Numbered from the stretch's first letter, positions 54,432 to 64,000 are shown. The stretch: 64,000 nucleotides of DNA from Aquabacterium lacunae (GCF_004310865.1 NZ_SIXI01000003.1:62001-126000); one strand, 5' to 3'. Translations and numbers: made by a program. The notes: generated by a model from the sequence alone, not told the origin.

Positions 54432-55258
54432 CCCCCATGGCTGTTGGCCGCCGGTGGACACAGTGGGCTGGCTGGTGCCTGCTGGCCATGCTCTCCGTGT
54501 GTGCAGCCTTTGGCCCGCACTGGGTGGGCCTTGATCCGCACACCCAGGACCTGAGCCAGAGCCTGCGTCCGCCCGATGCCATGCACTGGCTGGGCACCGA
54601 CGTGTACGGCCGCAGCGTGCTGGCACGCCTGTGCCACGCCAGTCGGTTGTCGATGGGGTTGGCCTTGCTGGCCAGCCTCACCGCTGTGGCCGTGGGGGCC
54701 TCGCTGGGTGTGCTGGCCGCCTGGCGACCCCATGGGGCTGCCAGCCTGCTCGACGGGGTGGCCGACACCGTGCTGTCGGTGCCTGGGCTGCTGCTGGTGC
54801 TCATGGTCTCCACCCTGGCGCCTGGTGAGCACGCACCGCTGTATGCCGGGCTGACGCTCGTGCTGTGGGTCGAGCCCTACCGTGTGTGCACGGTCGTGTC
54901 TCGGCCCGTGCTGGCCGGGCCAGGCGTGCAGGCCAGCCGGCTCCTGGGTCTGGGCATGGTGCACACGCTGCGGCATCACCTGTGGCCAGCGTTGTCACCA
55001 CTGCTGAGCACCTTGCTGGCCCTCGGCACAGCCCAGGCGGTGTTGGCCATGGCAGCGCTGGGCTTCATCGGGGTGGGGCTGCACCCGCCGACCGCCGAAC
55101 TGGGTCTGCTGATGACCGAAGCGCTGCCCCATCACGAAGAAGCGCCCTGGCTCATGGCGGCTCCGGTGGCCTGGCTGTGCCTGCTGGTGCTGGCCATGCT
55201 GCTGCTTCGGCCCGACAGCAGCAACGCCGCTGTCGGGCCGCCAGGAGGTAATCGCTGA
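54428..55258 (+). CDS. ABC transporter permease (DppC/NikC type)
   Basis: A 276-residue permease, partner of the preceding one. The family landmark HWLGTDVYGRSVLARLCHASRLSMGLALLA (~56-85) and the late MAALGFIGVGLHPPTAELGLLM are present, with about six membrane segments. Four-base overlap with the upstream gene and a one-base overlap (TGATG) with the ATPase gene downstream. Confidence 0.9.
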   Translation: MTPMAVGRRWTQWAGWCLLAMLSVCAAFGPHWVGLDPHTQDLSQSLRPPDAMHWLGTDVYGRSVLARLCHASRLSMGLALLASLTAVAVGASLGVLAAWRPHGAASLLDGVADTVLSVPGLLLVLMVSTLAPGEHAPLYAGLTLVLWVEPYRVCTVVSRPVLAGPGVQASRLLGLGMVHTLRHHLWPALSPLLSTLLALGTAQAVLAMAALGFIGVGLHPPTAELGLLMTEALPHHEEAPWLMAAPVAWLCLLVLAMLLLRPDSSNAAVGPPGGNR

Positions 55259-56730
55259 TGCCCACACCGACACCCACTCTGCGGCCCGTCTCCCTGCCTG
55301 TGCTGCAAGCCCACGGCCTGAGCGTGTGGTCTGCTGCCCACTGCCTCATGCCGCCCATCGATCTGGCACTGCAAGCCGGAGAAGCCTTGTGCGTGATCGG
55401 CGAAAGCGGCGCGGGCAAGTCACTGCTGCTGCAAGCCATCATGGGATTGCTCCCCGAGGGACTGAGGGCAGAAGGGAACTTGCTGATACAGGGGCAGGCC
55501 TCATCGGCTGCCGATGCCCGGGGCCGGCGCGCACAGTGGGGACGGCAGCTGAGCCTGCTGCCCCAGGAGCCCACCCGCGCGCTCGATGCCTTGCGTTCCG
55601 TGCACCAGCAACTCGACGCCGTTCATCGCTGGGTGGCCCAGCTGCCTGCCAGCACGCGGCCATCACACAACCTGGACGCCCTGAAGCGGGCACGACTCAC
55701 CGACGCCTGCTCGCTGAGACCCTGGCAACTGTCCGGGGGCATGGCCCAACGCGCAGCCACTCAACTGGCCCTGGCGGGCGGTGCCAGCTTGTTGCTGGCC
55801 GATGAACCCAGCAAAGGCCTTGACCCCGAAGGCATCCAGGCCCTCATCGTTCAGCTGAAAGCCCTGATGGACCGCGGCGGTTCGGTGGTGGTGGTCACGC
55901 ATGACCTGCGACTGGCCCAGGCCCTGCCCGGGCAGACGATGGTGATGCGGCACGGGCAAGTGGTCGAACACGGAGCCACAGAGCAGGTGCTGACACAGCC
56001 CCGACAAGCCTTCACACGCCAGTGGCTGGATGCAGCGCCGTCTCGCTGGCCGCGCCCGCAGCCACCTGCACAGGCCGTACAAGCCAGCGGCTCGGCCACG
56101 GTGCTGCGCGCGGAGAACCTCGTGATCACCCGAGGCCACCGGATCCTGCGACAAGGCCTGAACCTGCAGTGGCGCACCGGTGATCGCCACGTGATTCAGG
56201 GGCCCAGCGGCTGCGGCAAAAGCACCTTGGGTGACACCTTGCTGGGCCTGCTGCCTCCGCACCGAGGGCGCGTGCTGCGCGCCACTGGCCTGGCTCCCAC
56301 CGCCTTTCAGAAGCTCTACCAGGATCCGGTGCAGTCGTTCGCCCCCCACCAGCGCCTCAAGCATCACCTGCAAGAGGTGGCGCGTCGGCATGGCACCCCC
56401 TGGCCACAGGTGCTGCAGTGGCTGGATGACTGCGGTGTGGCAGAGCCCATGCTGGATCGACCCGCCACGCAGGTGTCAGGCGGAGAGCTGCAGCGGGTGG
56501 CTGTGGTCCGAGCCCTGTGTGCCCGGCCCGTGTTTCTGTTTGCCGACGAGCCGACCTCCAGGCTCGACCCAGTCACACAGCAATCCACATGCGAGATGTT
56601 GCACAAGGCCCTTGCACCCGAAGGCACAGCGACGCTCTGGGTCACGCATGACGCGGATCTCGCCCATGCGCTCAGCCCATCACCCCTTCAATGGCGCCTC
56701 GGTGCGGAGGCGTCCAGCGTGTCTCAGTGA
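55258..56730 (+). CDS. fused double ABC ATPase (DppDF/NikDE type)
   Basis: A 490-residue protein carrying two ATPase domains in one chain. Domain 1: Walker A GESGAGKSLL (~43), signature LSGGMAQRAA, Walker B LLLADEPSKGLDP. Domain 2 (from ~280): Walker A GPSGCGKSTL, signature VSGGELQRVA, Walker B VFLFADEPTSRLDP. In most Dpp/Nik systems these are separate D and E/F genes. Both domains keep all motifs, so both should work. AGGAGGT precedes the ATG, suggesting strong translation. Last gene of the uptake operon. Confidence 0.9.
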   Translation: MPTPTPTLRPVSLPVLQAHGLSVWSAAHCLMPPIDLALQAGEALCVIGESGAGKSLLLQAIMGLLPEGLRAEGNLLIQGQASSAADARGRRAQWGRQLSLLPQEPTRALDALRSVHQQLDAVHRWVAQLPASTRPSHNLDALKRARLTDACSLRPWQLSGGMAQRAATQLALAGGASLLLADEPSKGLDPEGIQALIVQLKALMDRGGSVVVVTHDLRLAQALPGQTMVMRHGQVVEHGATEQVLTQPRQAFTRQWLDAAPSRWPRPQPPAQAVQASGSATVLRAENLVITRGHRILRQGLNLQWRTGDRHVIQGPSGCGKSTLGDTLLGLLPPHRGRVLRATGLAPTAFQKLYQDPVQSFAPHQRLKHHLQEVARRHGTPWPQVLQWLDDCGVAEPMLDRPATQVSGGELQRVAVVRALCARPVFLFADEPTSRLDPVTQQSTCEMLHKALAPEGTATLWVTHDADLAHALSPSPLQWRLGAEASSVSQ

Positions 56731-56903
56731 ATGCCCTTGGGGGACACCCACTGGACATGGGGCTGAAAAAGCGCAGTTGCGAGTGCCATGCCGTGGTCAA
56801 TGAAGCGCGTACCGGCGCCTGCTGACCTGAGGAGCCCCCTCCATGACAACGCGTCACACCTGCAGCCAGCCGAGGCGCCTTGTCCGCGTTTGACAAAAAA
56901 CGC

Positions 56904-56930
56904 TACAGCGTGAATTCGTTCATCCGATAA
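56904..56930 (+). promoter_or_regulatory. candidate sigma-28 (FliA) promoter of the Cache receptor
   Basis: TACA at 56904-56907, then 15 bases, then TCCGATAA at 56923-56930 match the flagellar consensus TAAA-N15-GCCGATAA at 3 of 4 and 7 of 8 positions. It lies 56 bases before the receptor ATG. Chemotaxis genes are typical FliA targets. Confidence 0.6.
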
Positions 56931-56986
56931 ACCAGATTCACAGAGACCGGCCCAGGGTGCCGGTCTCAAGTTTGCAGGAAGTCGTG

Positions 56987-58990
56987 ATGTCGAACGCAGT
57001 TTTCCCCTCCCACCGCCAGGTGTCCCCGCAGCCTGACCAGGGCGGGGCCCGTGGGGCCCACGGGCTGAGGCACTTCACCCTGACCACCAAACTCAGCGTC
57101 GCAGCCACGGCCTTGTGCGTGTTGTGCGTGACGGTCACCAGCGCCGTGCTGGGCTGGCAGACCTATGGCGCGGCCCATGCGCAAGCCGAACAGCAGGTCA
57201 TGCTGGCCGCCCGTGAAGCCGCCACGCAGGTGTCGGCCGAACTGGGTCGCAGCCACAGTGCCGTGCGGGCACTGGGCGATGCGTTTCAGGGCATGAAGGC
57301 CTCGGGGCATCCCCCCAGTCGCGAACAGCTTGACGCCATGGCCCGGCAGGTGCTGGAGGCCAGGCCCGAGTTCATCGGCGTGTACTCGATCTGGGAGCCC
57401 AATGCCCTGGACGGTCGCGATGCCGAGTTCGTCAACCACTCGCCGGCCCACGATGCCACCGGTCGGTACATTGCCTACTGGAACCGAGGGGCTGGCAAGA
57501 TCGGCGTGGAGCCATTGCTCGACTACGAGAAGGCGGGCGCCAATGACTGGTACGACATCCCTCGCAAGACACGCGGCAACGCCCTGATCGAGCCCTACCT
57601 GTACCCGGTGGCGGGCAAGGAGGTGTTGATGACCACCATGGCGGCGCCTGTGCTGGTGAACGGACAGTTTCTGGGCATGGCAGGAGCCGACTTGCCCTTG
57701 CAGGATCTGGCCAACCGGGTGTCGGCTCTCAAACCACTGCCCGACAGTCAGGTGTCGCTGCTGTCGGCTGGCGGCGTGTATGTGGCGGCACCGCAGGCCA
57801 GCCTGCTGGCCAAAAAGGCAGAAGACCTGCCCGCGAAAGCGCTGGCGCACATCCAGGCAGGCAAGCCCTTCCATTACACCGACGCGCATGGCTGGGTGCA
57901 CCGCATCGAGCCTGTCATGGTCTTGCCTGGCACCGCGCCCTGGGCCGTGCGTGTGTCCTACCCGCAGCAAACAGCCATGGCTGCAGCTGACGCGTTGCTC
58001 GCTGCCGCGGCACTGGCAGCCCTGCTGGCCTGCACACTGGCGGCCGTGGCCATGGTGGCCCTGGTGCGCCACTTCCTGCAGCCCCTGCGCCAGCTCAGCC
58101 AGACCATGGGCCGGTTGGCCAATGGCCAGGCCACCTTGCAGGTGCGCCTGTCGGAGAACGGTCAGGACGAACTGGCCTCGATCGGCCGAGGCTTCAATCG
58201 CTTCATGGACAAGATCGGCCAGGTGATCGGGCAAGTGCGGCATAACGCCGAGGGCGTGGCGCAGTCGAGCAGCGAGATCGCCAGCGGCAATGCCGATCTG
58301 TCCATGCGCACAGAACGTCAGGCCAGTGGCTTGCAGCAGACCGCTTCCACCATGGAAGAGTTGAGCCAGACCGTGAAGGTCAATGCAGACAGCGCACGCG
58401 AAGCCAACGAACTGGCCAGCCTGGCCACCGAAGCCGCCCAGCACGGCGGGCAGGTCATGGGCGATGTGGTCAGTACCATGCGCGAGATCCATGACACCTC
58501 GCGGCGCATCGCCGACATCATTGGCACCATCGACGGCATTGCCTTCCAGACCAACATCCTGGCCCTCAATGCGGCCGTGGAGGCCGCGCGGGCGGGTGAA
58601 CAAGGCCGAGGCTTCGCGGTGGTGGCCAGTGAAGTGCGCAGCCTGGCGGGGCGTTCGGCCGAAGCTGCGCGCAGCATCAAGACGCTGATCGGCTCCAGCG
58701 TGGAACGGGTGGAAGCCGGCAGTGCCCTGGTCGATCAGGCGGGCCAGACCATGGGGGATGTGGTGCAGCGCATCGAGCGGGTCACGCGCATCGTCAGCGA
58801 AATCACCACCGCCAGCCGGGAACAGGCCGAGGGCGTCAACGGCGTCACCCGCACCGTGAGCGACATGGACCGCAACACCCAGCAGAACGCTGCACTGGTC
58901 GAGCAAATGGCCGCCGCCTCGGTGAACCTCAAGGAGCAGGCCAGTGCCCTGATGGGCGCCATCAGCGCCTTCCAGGCCGACACCCACTGA
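56987..58990 (+). CDS. methyl-accepting chemotaxis protein with double-Cache sensor
   Basis: A 667-residue receptor. First membrane segment ~38-60, periplasmic dCache domain ~65-325 ([43 protein letters not shown]), second membrane segment ~340-365, HAMP ~366-420, and the signalling domain with the tip [39 protein letters not shown]. The WYxxP and YWNR features are those of amine or amino-acid-binding dCache domains, but the ligand is not proven. The ATG at 56987 has AGGAAGT before it. A FliA-type promoter precedes it. Confidence 0.93.
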   Translation: MSNAVFPSHRQVSPQPDQGGARGAHGLRHFTLTTKLSVAATALCVLCVTVTSAVLGWQTYGAAHAQAEQQVMLAAREAATQVSAELGRSHSAVRALGDAFQGMKASGHPPSREQLDAMARQVLEARPEFIGVYSIWEPNALDGRDAEFVNHSPAHDATGRYIAYWNRGAGKIGVEPLLDYEKAGANDWYDIPRKTRGNALIEPYLYPVAGKEVLMTTMAAPVLVNGQFLGMAGADLPLQDLANRVSALKPLPDSQVSLLSAGGVYVAAPQASLLAKKAEDLPAKALAHIQAGKPFHYTDAHGWVHRIEPVMVLPGTAPWAVRVSYPQQTAMAAADALLAAAALAALLACTLAAVAMVALVRHFLQPLRQLSQTMGRLANGQATLQVRLSENGQDELASIGRGFNRFMDKIGQVIGQVRHNAEGVAQSSSEIASGNADLSMRTERQASGLQQTASTMEELSQTVKVNADSAREANELASLATEAAQHGGQVMGDVVSTMREIHDTSRRIADIIGTIDGIAFQTNILALNAAVEAARAGEQGRGFAVVASEVRSLAGRSAEAARSIKTLIGSSVERVEAGSALVDQAGQTMGDVVQRIERVTRIVSEITTASREQAEGVNGVTRTVSDMDRNTQQNAALVEQMAAASVNLKEQASALMGAISAFQADTH

Positions 58991-59015
58991 CACGATCCAC
59001 ACCCTCATTCTCCAG

Positions 59016-59036
59016 AGGCCCTTCGGGGCCTTTTTT
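59016..59036 (+). terminator. rho-independent terminator after the Cache receptor
   Basis: AGGCCC-TTCG-GGGCCT forms a 6-bp stem with a stable UUCG tetraloop, followed by a T-run. It lies 25 bases after the stop codon. Confidence 0.9.
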
Positions 59037-59131
59037 CATGCAGGCCTGCCGCTGAAGTTGGACAAAAGGCACCGAAAGCCAGTCAGACAATGGACAAAAA
59101 CTGATCACGAAGACTGTGACGCCCATCACGC

Positions 59132-59159
59132 TCAAGCCGATGAGGGGGTGTCCGAATAA
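59132..59159 (+). promoter_or_regulatory. weak candidate sigma-28 promoter of the PAS receptor
   Basis: TCAA at 59132-59135 is followed after 15 bases by TCCGAATAA (59151-59159). Compared with TAAA-N15-GCCGATAA the -10 part has one inserted A. It is 39 bases before the receptor ATG. Weaker than the element before the Cache receptor. Confidence 0.35.
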
Positions 59160-59198
59160 GCAGCTTTCCACCCTTCATCCAGACCTCGAGGACATCCC

Positions 59199-60752
59199 AT
59201 GCGAGTCAATCACCCGGTCACCCAGCAGGAATACGAGTTCCCAGAAGGTGCGACCTTGATGTCAAGCACCGATGAGAAGAGTCACATCACCTACGCCAAC
59301 GAGGCGTTCATCCGGGTCAGCGGCTTCGAGGCGGCCGAGCTGATCGGCCAGCCGCACAACCTGGTGCGCCACCCCGACATGCCGCAGGAGGCCTTCCGCG
59401 ACATGTGGGCCACCCTGAAAGCTGGCATGTCATGGACCGCCCTGGTCAAGAACCGGCGCAAGGACGGTGACCACTACTGGGTGCGCGCCAATGCCACCCC
59501 CGTGCGCCGACAGGGCCGCGTGGTCGGCTACATGTCGGTGCGCACCAAGCCCACGCGTGACGAGGTGCATGAGGCCGAGCGCCTGTACGCGCGCATCCGC
59601 AGCGGTGAGTCGAGCCACCTCACCTTCCACCGCGGCCTGATCGTGCACACCGGCTGGCAGCGCTGGCGCTCGATCGGCCAGGTGCTGCCCCTGAGCTGGC
59701 GACTGCGTCTGGCCCTGTTCGGTGTGGTCGGTGTGGCCCTGGTGGCCGCGCATGCCATCGGGCTGGATCAGCAGGGCCTGCTGCAGCTGGCGGCCGTGAT
59801 GATCACCGGCACGGTGCTCAAGACCTGGCTGCTGGAAAAGCAGATCGTTCAACCGCTCAAGCAGGTGCTGGCTCAGGCCCAGGCCGTGGCCGCAGGCCAG
59901 GCCGGCGAAAACCTGCATTTCAACCGTGTGGACGAGATCGGCATGCTGATGCGCGCCGTGAACCAGAGCGGGCTGAACCTGCGCTCGCTGGTCGATGATG
60001 TGGGCGGACAGGTCATGGGGGTGCGCCAGGCCAGTGAAGAAATCACCCGGGGCAACCAGGACCTCAGCGAACGCACCGAAGTGGCCACTGCACAGTTGCA
60101 GGAAACCGCTTCGTCGATGACGCAGATGACACAAACCGTGCGGGCCAGCACCTCCGATGCCACCTCGGCCTCCAGCCTGGCCAACCAGGCCAGCCAGGCC
60201 GCCAGCCAGGGTGGCGAGGTGGTGGCGCGGGTGGTTTCGACCATGGACGAGATCAGCCAGAGCTCACGCCGCATCGCCGACATCATCGGTGTGATCGACG
60301 GCATCACCTTCCAGACCAACATCCTGGCCTTGAACGCCGCGGTAGAAGCTGCGCGGGCGGGTGAGCAGGGGCGCGGCTTTGCAGTGGTGGCGGGCGAAGT
60401 GCGTAACCTGGCGCAACGTTCGGCCGAATCGGCCAAGGAAATCAAGCACCTGATCCAGAGCAGCGTCGAGCGTGTGGATGCCGGCGCCACCCTGGTGAAC
60501 GACGCCGGACAAGCCATGGAGCAAATTGTTCAAAAGGTGCGTGAAGTCACCGCGCTGATCGAAAAGATCAGCACGGCCTCAGGCGAGCAGATCAGCGGCA
60601 TCGAACAGGTCAACAATGCCGTGACCTCACTGGACGATGCCACCCAGCAGAACGCGCGCATGGTGCAGGAATCGACCGAAGCCGCCCGCGCACTGCAGGA
60701 GCGTGCCAACCGGCTGGCCGACGCCATCCGTGTGTTCAAGGCCTCGGCCTGA
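59199..60752 (+). CDS. PAS-containing methyl-accepting chemotaxis protein (Aer-like)
   Basis: A 517-residue receptor laid out like the aerotaxis receptor Aer. N-terminal PAS ~10-120 ([35 protein letters not shown], the FAD-binding type), a membrane region ~165-215, HAMP-like linker, then the signalling domain with tip [39 protein letters not shown]. No periplasmic domain, so it senses internally, probably redox or oxygen through FAD. Follows the Cache receptor on the same strand with its own probable promoter. Confidence 0.9.
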   Translation: MRVNHPVTQQEYEFPEGATLMSSTDEKSHITYANEAFIRVSGFEAAELIGQPHNLVRHPDMPQEAFRDMWATLKAGMSWTALVKNRRKDGDHYWVRANATPVRRQGRVVGYMSVRTKPTRDEVHEAERLYARIRSGESSHLTFHRGLIVHTGWQRWRSIGQVLPLSWRLRLALFGVVGVALVAAHAIGLDQQGLLQLAAVMITGTVLKTWLLEKQIVQPLKQVLAQAQAVAAGQAGENLHFNRVDEIGMLMRAVNQSGLNLRSLVDDVGGQVMGVRQASEEITRGNQDLSERTEVATAQLQETASSMTQMTQTVRASTSDATSASSLANQASQAASQGGEVVARVVSTMDEISQSSRRIADIIGVIDGITFQTNILALNAAVEAARAGEQGRGFAVVAGEVRNLAQRSAESAKEIKHLIQSSVERVDAGATLVNDAGQAMEQIVQKVREVTALIEKISTASGEQISGIEQVNNAVTSLDDATQQNARMVQESTEAARALQERANRLADAIRVFKASA

Positions 60753-60770
60753 TGAGGTAGAAAGACGGGC

Positions 60771-61649
60771 ATGAGTTCACGGCCCGTTTTCATCCCAGCC
60801 CGCCGGCTCACCGTGCTGGCGGCCTGTTGCATGCTGAGTGTGCTGGCAGGCTGCGCCTCCGTGCCCACACCTGCAGAGCGGGAGGCCAACGCCCGAGACC
60901 AGGCCGCACACGCCGGCCTGGTCTGGACATCTCTGCCCACAGCACGGCCCATGGTGGCCGCCCTGCCTGCACCGACGCACGCCGCGCCCCACCTGGTGGT
61001 GTACATCGAGGGTGATGGGCTGGCGTGGCGCACGGCCGATTGGCCATCGGACGATCCCACCCCCACCCATCCGCTGGCGCTGCACCTGGCCCGCGTGCAC
61101 CCGTCCGACACACCGCGTGCCTGGCTGGCACGGCCCTGCCAGTATGTCGATGCGGCACACACGGGCTGCCCGGTGGCACTGTGGACCTCTGCACGGCAAG
61201 GCAGCGAAGCGCTGCGCTTGAGCCATCAGGCGCTGGACGAGATCAAACGCCGACTCGGTGCGCGCACGCTGACGCTGGTGGGCCACTCCGGTGGCGGCAC
61301 GCTGGCTGCCTTGCTGATGAGCGAGCGCGCTGACGTGACCCACCTGGTCACCGTGGCAGGCAACATCGACCTGGCCCACTGGGTGTCCCTTCACCGGCTC
61401 AGCCCACAGCGCGACAGCTTCGACCCGGCCGACCGCACGGGGGCCTTGCAGGGTCGCTCTCAGCGCCATCTGGTGGGCGGGCGTGATCAGGTCGTGCCGC
61501 CATCGGTGGCACAGGCCTTCGCGAACCGATTCCCACCCGGATGGCGCCCAGTGGTCGAAGTGCTGCCTCTGGCTGAGCACGAAGCGGGCTGGCAAGCGCT
61601 ATGGAAGGCGCAGGGCGCCCAGTGGCTGAAACCGCTGCAGCGGCCCTGA
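60771..61649 (+). CDS. lipoprotein alpha/beta-hydrolase
   Basis: A 292-residue protein with a lipoprotein signal (lipobox VLAGCAS, C at ~28) and an alpha/beta-hydrolase fold: VVYIEGDGLAW, the nucleophile LVGHSGGGTLAALLMSE (~167-183), and a likely acid/His pair in VGGRDQVVPP and PLAEHEAGW. It is 18 bases after the Aer-like gene and may be transcribed with it. Substrate unknown. Confidence 0.85.
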   Translation: MSSRPVFIPARRLTVLAACCMLSVLAGCASVPTPAEREANARDQAAHAGLVWTSLPTARPMVAALPAPTHAAPHLVVYIEGDGLAWRTADWPSDDPTPTHPLALHLARVHPSDTPRAWLARPCQYVDAAHTGCPVALWTSARQGSEALRLSHQALDEIKRRLGARTLTLVGHSGGGTLAALLMSERADVTHLVTVAGNIDLAHWVSLHRLSPQRDSFDPADRTGALQGRSQRHLVGGRDQVVPPSVAQAFANRFPPGWRPVVEVLPLAEHEAGWQALWKAQGAQWLKPLQRP

Positions 61650-61660
61650 GTCTCGATGCT

Positions 61661-62347
61661 TCAGGGGATCAGGCCGCTGACACGCGCCTCGAAAATGGCT
61701 TCCACCCGAGAGCGCACATTCAGCTTGCGGTAAGTGCGCCGGATGTAGGTCTGCACGGTGTGGTGCGACAGGCCCATCAGGCCCGCGATTTCTTCGGCAG
61801 TGAAGCCCTTGGTGATGTAGAGCAACACCTCGTGCTCACGGGCCGACAGGGCTGCTTCGTCAGTACCGCCCTTGGGCGAGACTGCCGACTCACGCAGCAC
61901 CGGAGTCTCGTCTCGGACCTGAAAGCGGCCGAGCAACTTGCGCGCCATCAGCGGGCTGATGGGGCTGCCACCCATGTGCAGCATGCGGATGTCATCGCGC
62001 AGGCGCTGCGCATCGTGCTGCTTGAGCAGGTAGCCGGTGGCACCGGCCTCGAACGAGCGCAACACACTCTGCTCGTCACCCAGCACCGTGCTGACCAGCA
62101 CCTCCAGCCCCGCCCGGCGATTGGAGGCATCGCGGATCAGTTCGATGCCCGAGCCGTCGGGCAAGCCCAGATCGACCACGAGCACGTCGAGCCGTGGCTG
62201 CTCCAGCAGGCTGCGCCCCGCCGCCAGGGTGGGTGCCGAGGCCACCACCTGCATGTCGGCCTCGGTGGCCAGTGCCTCCAGAACGAACTGGATGAAACGG
62301 GCGTCGTCATCGACAACCGCCACATGGATCACGTGGTTCTCGCTCAC
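61661..62347 (-). CDS. NarL/LuxR-type response regulator
   Basis: A 228-residue regulator: receiver with VAVVDDDARFIQF and acceptor D in VLVVDLGLPDGSG, and a LuxR-type helix-turn-helix (LSAREHEVLLYITKGFTAEEIAGLMGLSHHTVQTYIRRTYRKL). The linker between them is about 30 residues (RDETPVLRESAVSPKGG). Its start overlaps the kinase stop by 4 bases (ATGA), so they form a pair. Convergent to the lipoprotein hydrolase gene. Confidence 0.93.
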   Translation of the reverse strand: MSENHVIHVAVVDDDARFIQFVLEALATEADMQVVASAPTLAAGRSLLEQPRLDVLVVDLGLPDGSGIELIRDASNRRAGLEVLVSTVLGDEQSVLRSFEAGATGYLLKQHDAQRLRDDIRMLHMGGSPISPLMARKLLGRFQVRDETPVLRESAVSPKGGTDEAALSAREHEVLLYITKGFTAEEIAGLMGLSHHTVQTYIRRTYRKLNVRSRVEAIFEARVSGLIP

Positions 62348-64000
62348 GGGGTCTGCTCATCCGGGCCAGGCCCAGGGGTCAAGGGAATGCACAACAGGGT
62401 CTCGGTGCCTTCGGGCCCTGATTGCCAGGACACCCGACCACCAATCGCCTGCGCGCGCCGTTGCTGGTTCTGCAGGCCACGGCCGAGCACAGACTGATCG
62501 GTCTTCACCTGGAACCCGCGCCCATTGTCGCGGATCCGGATGCGCACGTCATGTGGCGTGACTTCGGACACCAGGGTCAAGCGGTCGGCACCGGAGTGCT
62601 TGAGGCTGTTGGTCAGGGCCTCCTGCACGATGCGCATGATGTGCAGGGCCTTGCGAGGCTCCAGGCCCTGCAGTTCGGGCAGGTCATGCACCTGCCAGTC
62701 CAGCGTCAGGCCCGCCTGTTTCAGGCGCGGGCCCAACCGGTGGCGCAAGGTGGCCATCAGCAACTGAAGGTCGGCGTGGGCCGGGTCCATCGAGTCGATG
62801 GCCAGGTGCAAATCGTCGATGCAGCCGCGCAGCACGTCCAGCACGTCGGGCGCACTCAAGCGGCCATGCTCCACTGCACGCAGGGCCGAATGCAAGGCCG
62901 AGCCCAGGCCATCGTGCATGTCCTGCATCATGCGCTGACGCTCGGTCTGCAGGGTCTGCTGACGTTCGATGTCACGCAGGCGTTCATAGCTCAGGCGCAA
63001 TTCGGCTTCGCGCTCGGACAGCTTCTGCCCCAGCAGCACGTTCGATTCGCGCACCCCGTCGACCGCACGCATGTAGTGTCGGAACATGATGGTGCAGAAC
63101 AGTGCAAAGTTCAGGATGTTGGCGTAGGGGCCGAGGTACCAGCTTTCAGCGCCCAGCAGGTTGTTCTGAATGGCCCAGTCGTTGAAGCCGAACAGCGTGC
63201 CGATGATCACGGCCAGGGCCACCAGCATGCCATCCACCGAGCGTCGCCACGACAGTCGGAAGCCCGCGTAAGCCACCAGCGGGCTGGTGACCATGGCCAG
63301 CACGTAGACCAGTGGGGAAAAATCAGGCGTGTTGGGCAGGTGGTGCAACACGGGCAGCGACACCACGAACACGGTACCGATGATGATGTGCAGCACCCGC
63401 GTCAGCCGGGGCATGGTGCGTTGGTGCAAGCGCATCTGCAGGTGGTGCACCGCGCCGATCAGCCAGAACAGCGAGTTCACGGTGAGCCAGCCGAGCAGAT
63501 CGTCACTGACGACCAGGTCCACGTAATAGTGCAGACCACGGATGAACGATGCCACGGCCAGCACGGCAAACAGCAGGAAGGCCACATCGCCCCGGCTGCG
63601 CAACCACACGAACAGAGCAAACAGCCCCACGGCCAGAAAGGCGCCCGCGCCCATGGCTGGCACCTGCAGTTGCAGCCACTGGCGCGCCACGTAGCGCCAG
63701 CGGATGCTGTCAGGGTGCCCCAGCCACAGCGAGGCCAGGGCCGTGCGGGTGTGGGCCGGGTGCGCCATGCGCACCAGCACCTCGCGGGGTGCGGCATGCC
63801 GCTGCCCTCCGTCGACCGTCAGCCAGAACGGGGCCCAGTACCACTGCACCCCGTCGAGCTGCCATTGCGCCACAAGCCGGCCGTCCACATACACCGCCAC
63901 CGGGCCATAGCCTTTGGCCCTGGCGCCGTACAGCATCAGCGGCTGAGCCGCCCAGGTTGTGGCGGGCACCTGAAGCCGGTACCAGGTCACGGCCGTGGTC
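62344..64000 (-). CDS. multi-pass membrane histidine kinase (HisKA_3), partial
   Basis: The visible ~551 residues lack the N-terminus, which runs past the right edge. An N-terminal beta-rich, probably periplasmic domain (VAVYVDGRLVAQWQLDG; about 120 residues seen) is followed by about seven membrane segments, a layout like 7TM-DISM sensor kinases. A coiled coil leads to the HisKA_3 domain (MMQDMHDGLGSALHSAL) and the ATPase domain (IVQEALTNSLKHSGA, DNGRGF). It is paired with the NarL-type regulator downstream. An in-frame GTG at 63990 exists, but the open frame continues to the edge. Confidence 0.87.
   Translation of the reverse strand, partial: TTAVTWYRLQVPATTWAAQPLMLYGARAKGYGPVAVYVDGRLVAQWQLDGVQWYWAPFWLTVDGGQRHAAPREVLVRMAHPAHTRTALASLWLGHPDSIRWRYVARQWLQLQVPAMGAGAFLAVGLFALFVWLRSRGDVAFLLFAVLAVASFIRGLHYYVDLVVSDDLLGWLTVNSLFWLIGAVHHLQMRLHQRTMPRLTRVLHIIIGTVFVVSLPVLHHLPNTPDFSPLVYVLAMVTSPLVAYAGFRLSWRRSVDGMLVALAVIIGTLFGFNDWAIQNNLLGAESWYLGPYANILNFALFCTIMFRHYMRAVDGVRESNVLLGQKLSEREAELRLSYERLRDIERQQTLQTERQRMMQDMHDGLGSALHSALRAVEHGRLSAPDVLDVLRGCIDDLHLAIDSMDPAHADLQLLMATLRHRLGPRLKQAGLTLDWQVHDLPELQGLEPRKALHIMRIVQEALTNSLKHSGADRLTLVSEVTPHDVRIRIRDNGRGFQVKTDQSVLGRGLQNQQRRAQAIGGRVSWQSGPEGTETLLCIPLTPGPGPDEQTP

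Noticed and set aside
1-64000. Search for CRISPR arrays, tRNA/rRNA genes, transposases and integrases
   Set aside because: No spaced direct-repeat array, no cloverleaf-like sequence I could support, and no protein with transposase or recombinase motifs was found.

Overview
The window looks like a chromosomal segment of a high-GC, flagellated, aerobic betaproteobacterium of the order Burkholderiales, with a gene style close to Aquabacterium or Comamonadaceae-type organisms. This rests on the strong G/C bias at codon third positions, the protein families present (AlkB with an AlmA-like flavin monooxygenase, DUF3297, DUF1348, HisKA_3/NarL pairs) and the dense, often overlapping gene layout. The assignment is inference; no rRNA or tRNA gene is present to confirm it. 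I see no insertion sequence, integrase, prophage or CRISPR array, and no gene-free stretch longer than 300 bases.

Left part (1-12.4 kb). A PhoX phosphatase cut by the left edge has a three-unit Pho box. An SbtA-type bicarbonate permease is divergent from a LysR regulator. An alkane-oxidation cluster follows: an AraC regulator divergent from a ferredoxin/reductase fusion and an AlkB hydroxylase, closed by a strong terminator, then an AlmA/Baeyer-Villiger-type monooxygenase. After these come an HD-GYP phosphodiesterase, dinB and an orphan sugar-type binding protein.

Centre-left (12.5-24.7 kb). A Cache/PAS hybrid histidine kinase, divergent from the orphan binding protein, is followed by a PAS histidine kinase with a NarL-type regulator. 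This pair sits directly upstream of a cyanate/nitrate-type ABC transporter, a DUF1348 protein and a cyanase, probably one cyanate-use operon. A small lipoprotein and an M20 peptidase follow.

Centre (24.7-37.7 kb). Housekeeping and accessory genes: CPBP protease, DUF3297, RidA, TPMT-type methyltransferase ending in an 11-bp tandem repeat, flavin reductase-like protein, CocE-type hydrolase, CopA copper ATPase behind a Crp/Fnr regulator, DUF962/Mpo1-like protein, and an SDR plus 3-hydroxyacyl-CoA dehydrogenase pair with a divergent TetR regulator.

Centre-right (37.7-49.2 kb). An NAD-dependent epimerase and SDR are divergent from a second AraC regulator. Its promoter carries the same 21-bp-spaced TTGACA direct repeat seen at the alkane regulator. 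Then come a diguanylate cyclase, a TetR regulator divergent from a secreted DAPG-hydrolase (PhlG)-like protein with two copies of its core motif, a MarR regulator with an alpha/beta hydrolase, a PatZ-like acyl-CoA synthetase/GNAT protein and an acyltransferase.

Right part (49.3-64 kb). A compact uptake operon encodes a DUF2946-like secreted protein, a TonB-dependent receptor, a family-5 binding protein, two permeases and a fused double ATPase, a full outer-to-inner membrane route probably for a metal chelate or peptide. It is followed by two chemotaxis receptors (Cache type and PAS/Aer type) with candidate flagellar sigma-28 promoters, a lipoprotein hydrolase, and a NarL-type regulator with its multi-pass membrane histidine kinase, cut by the right edge.
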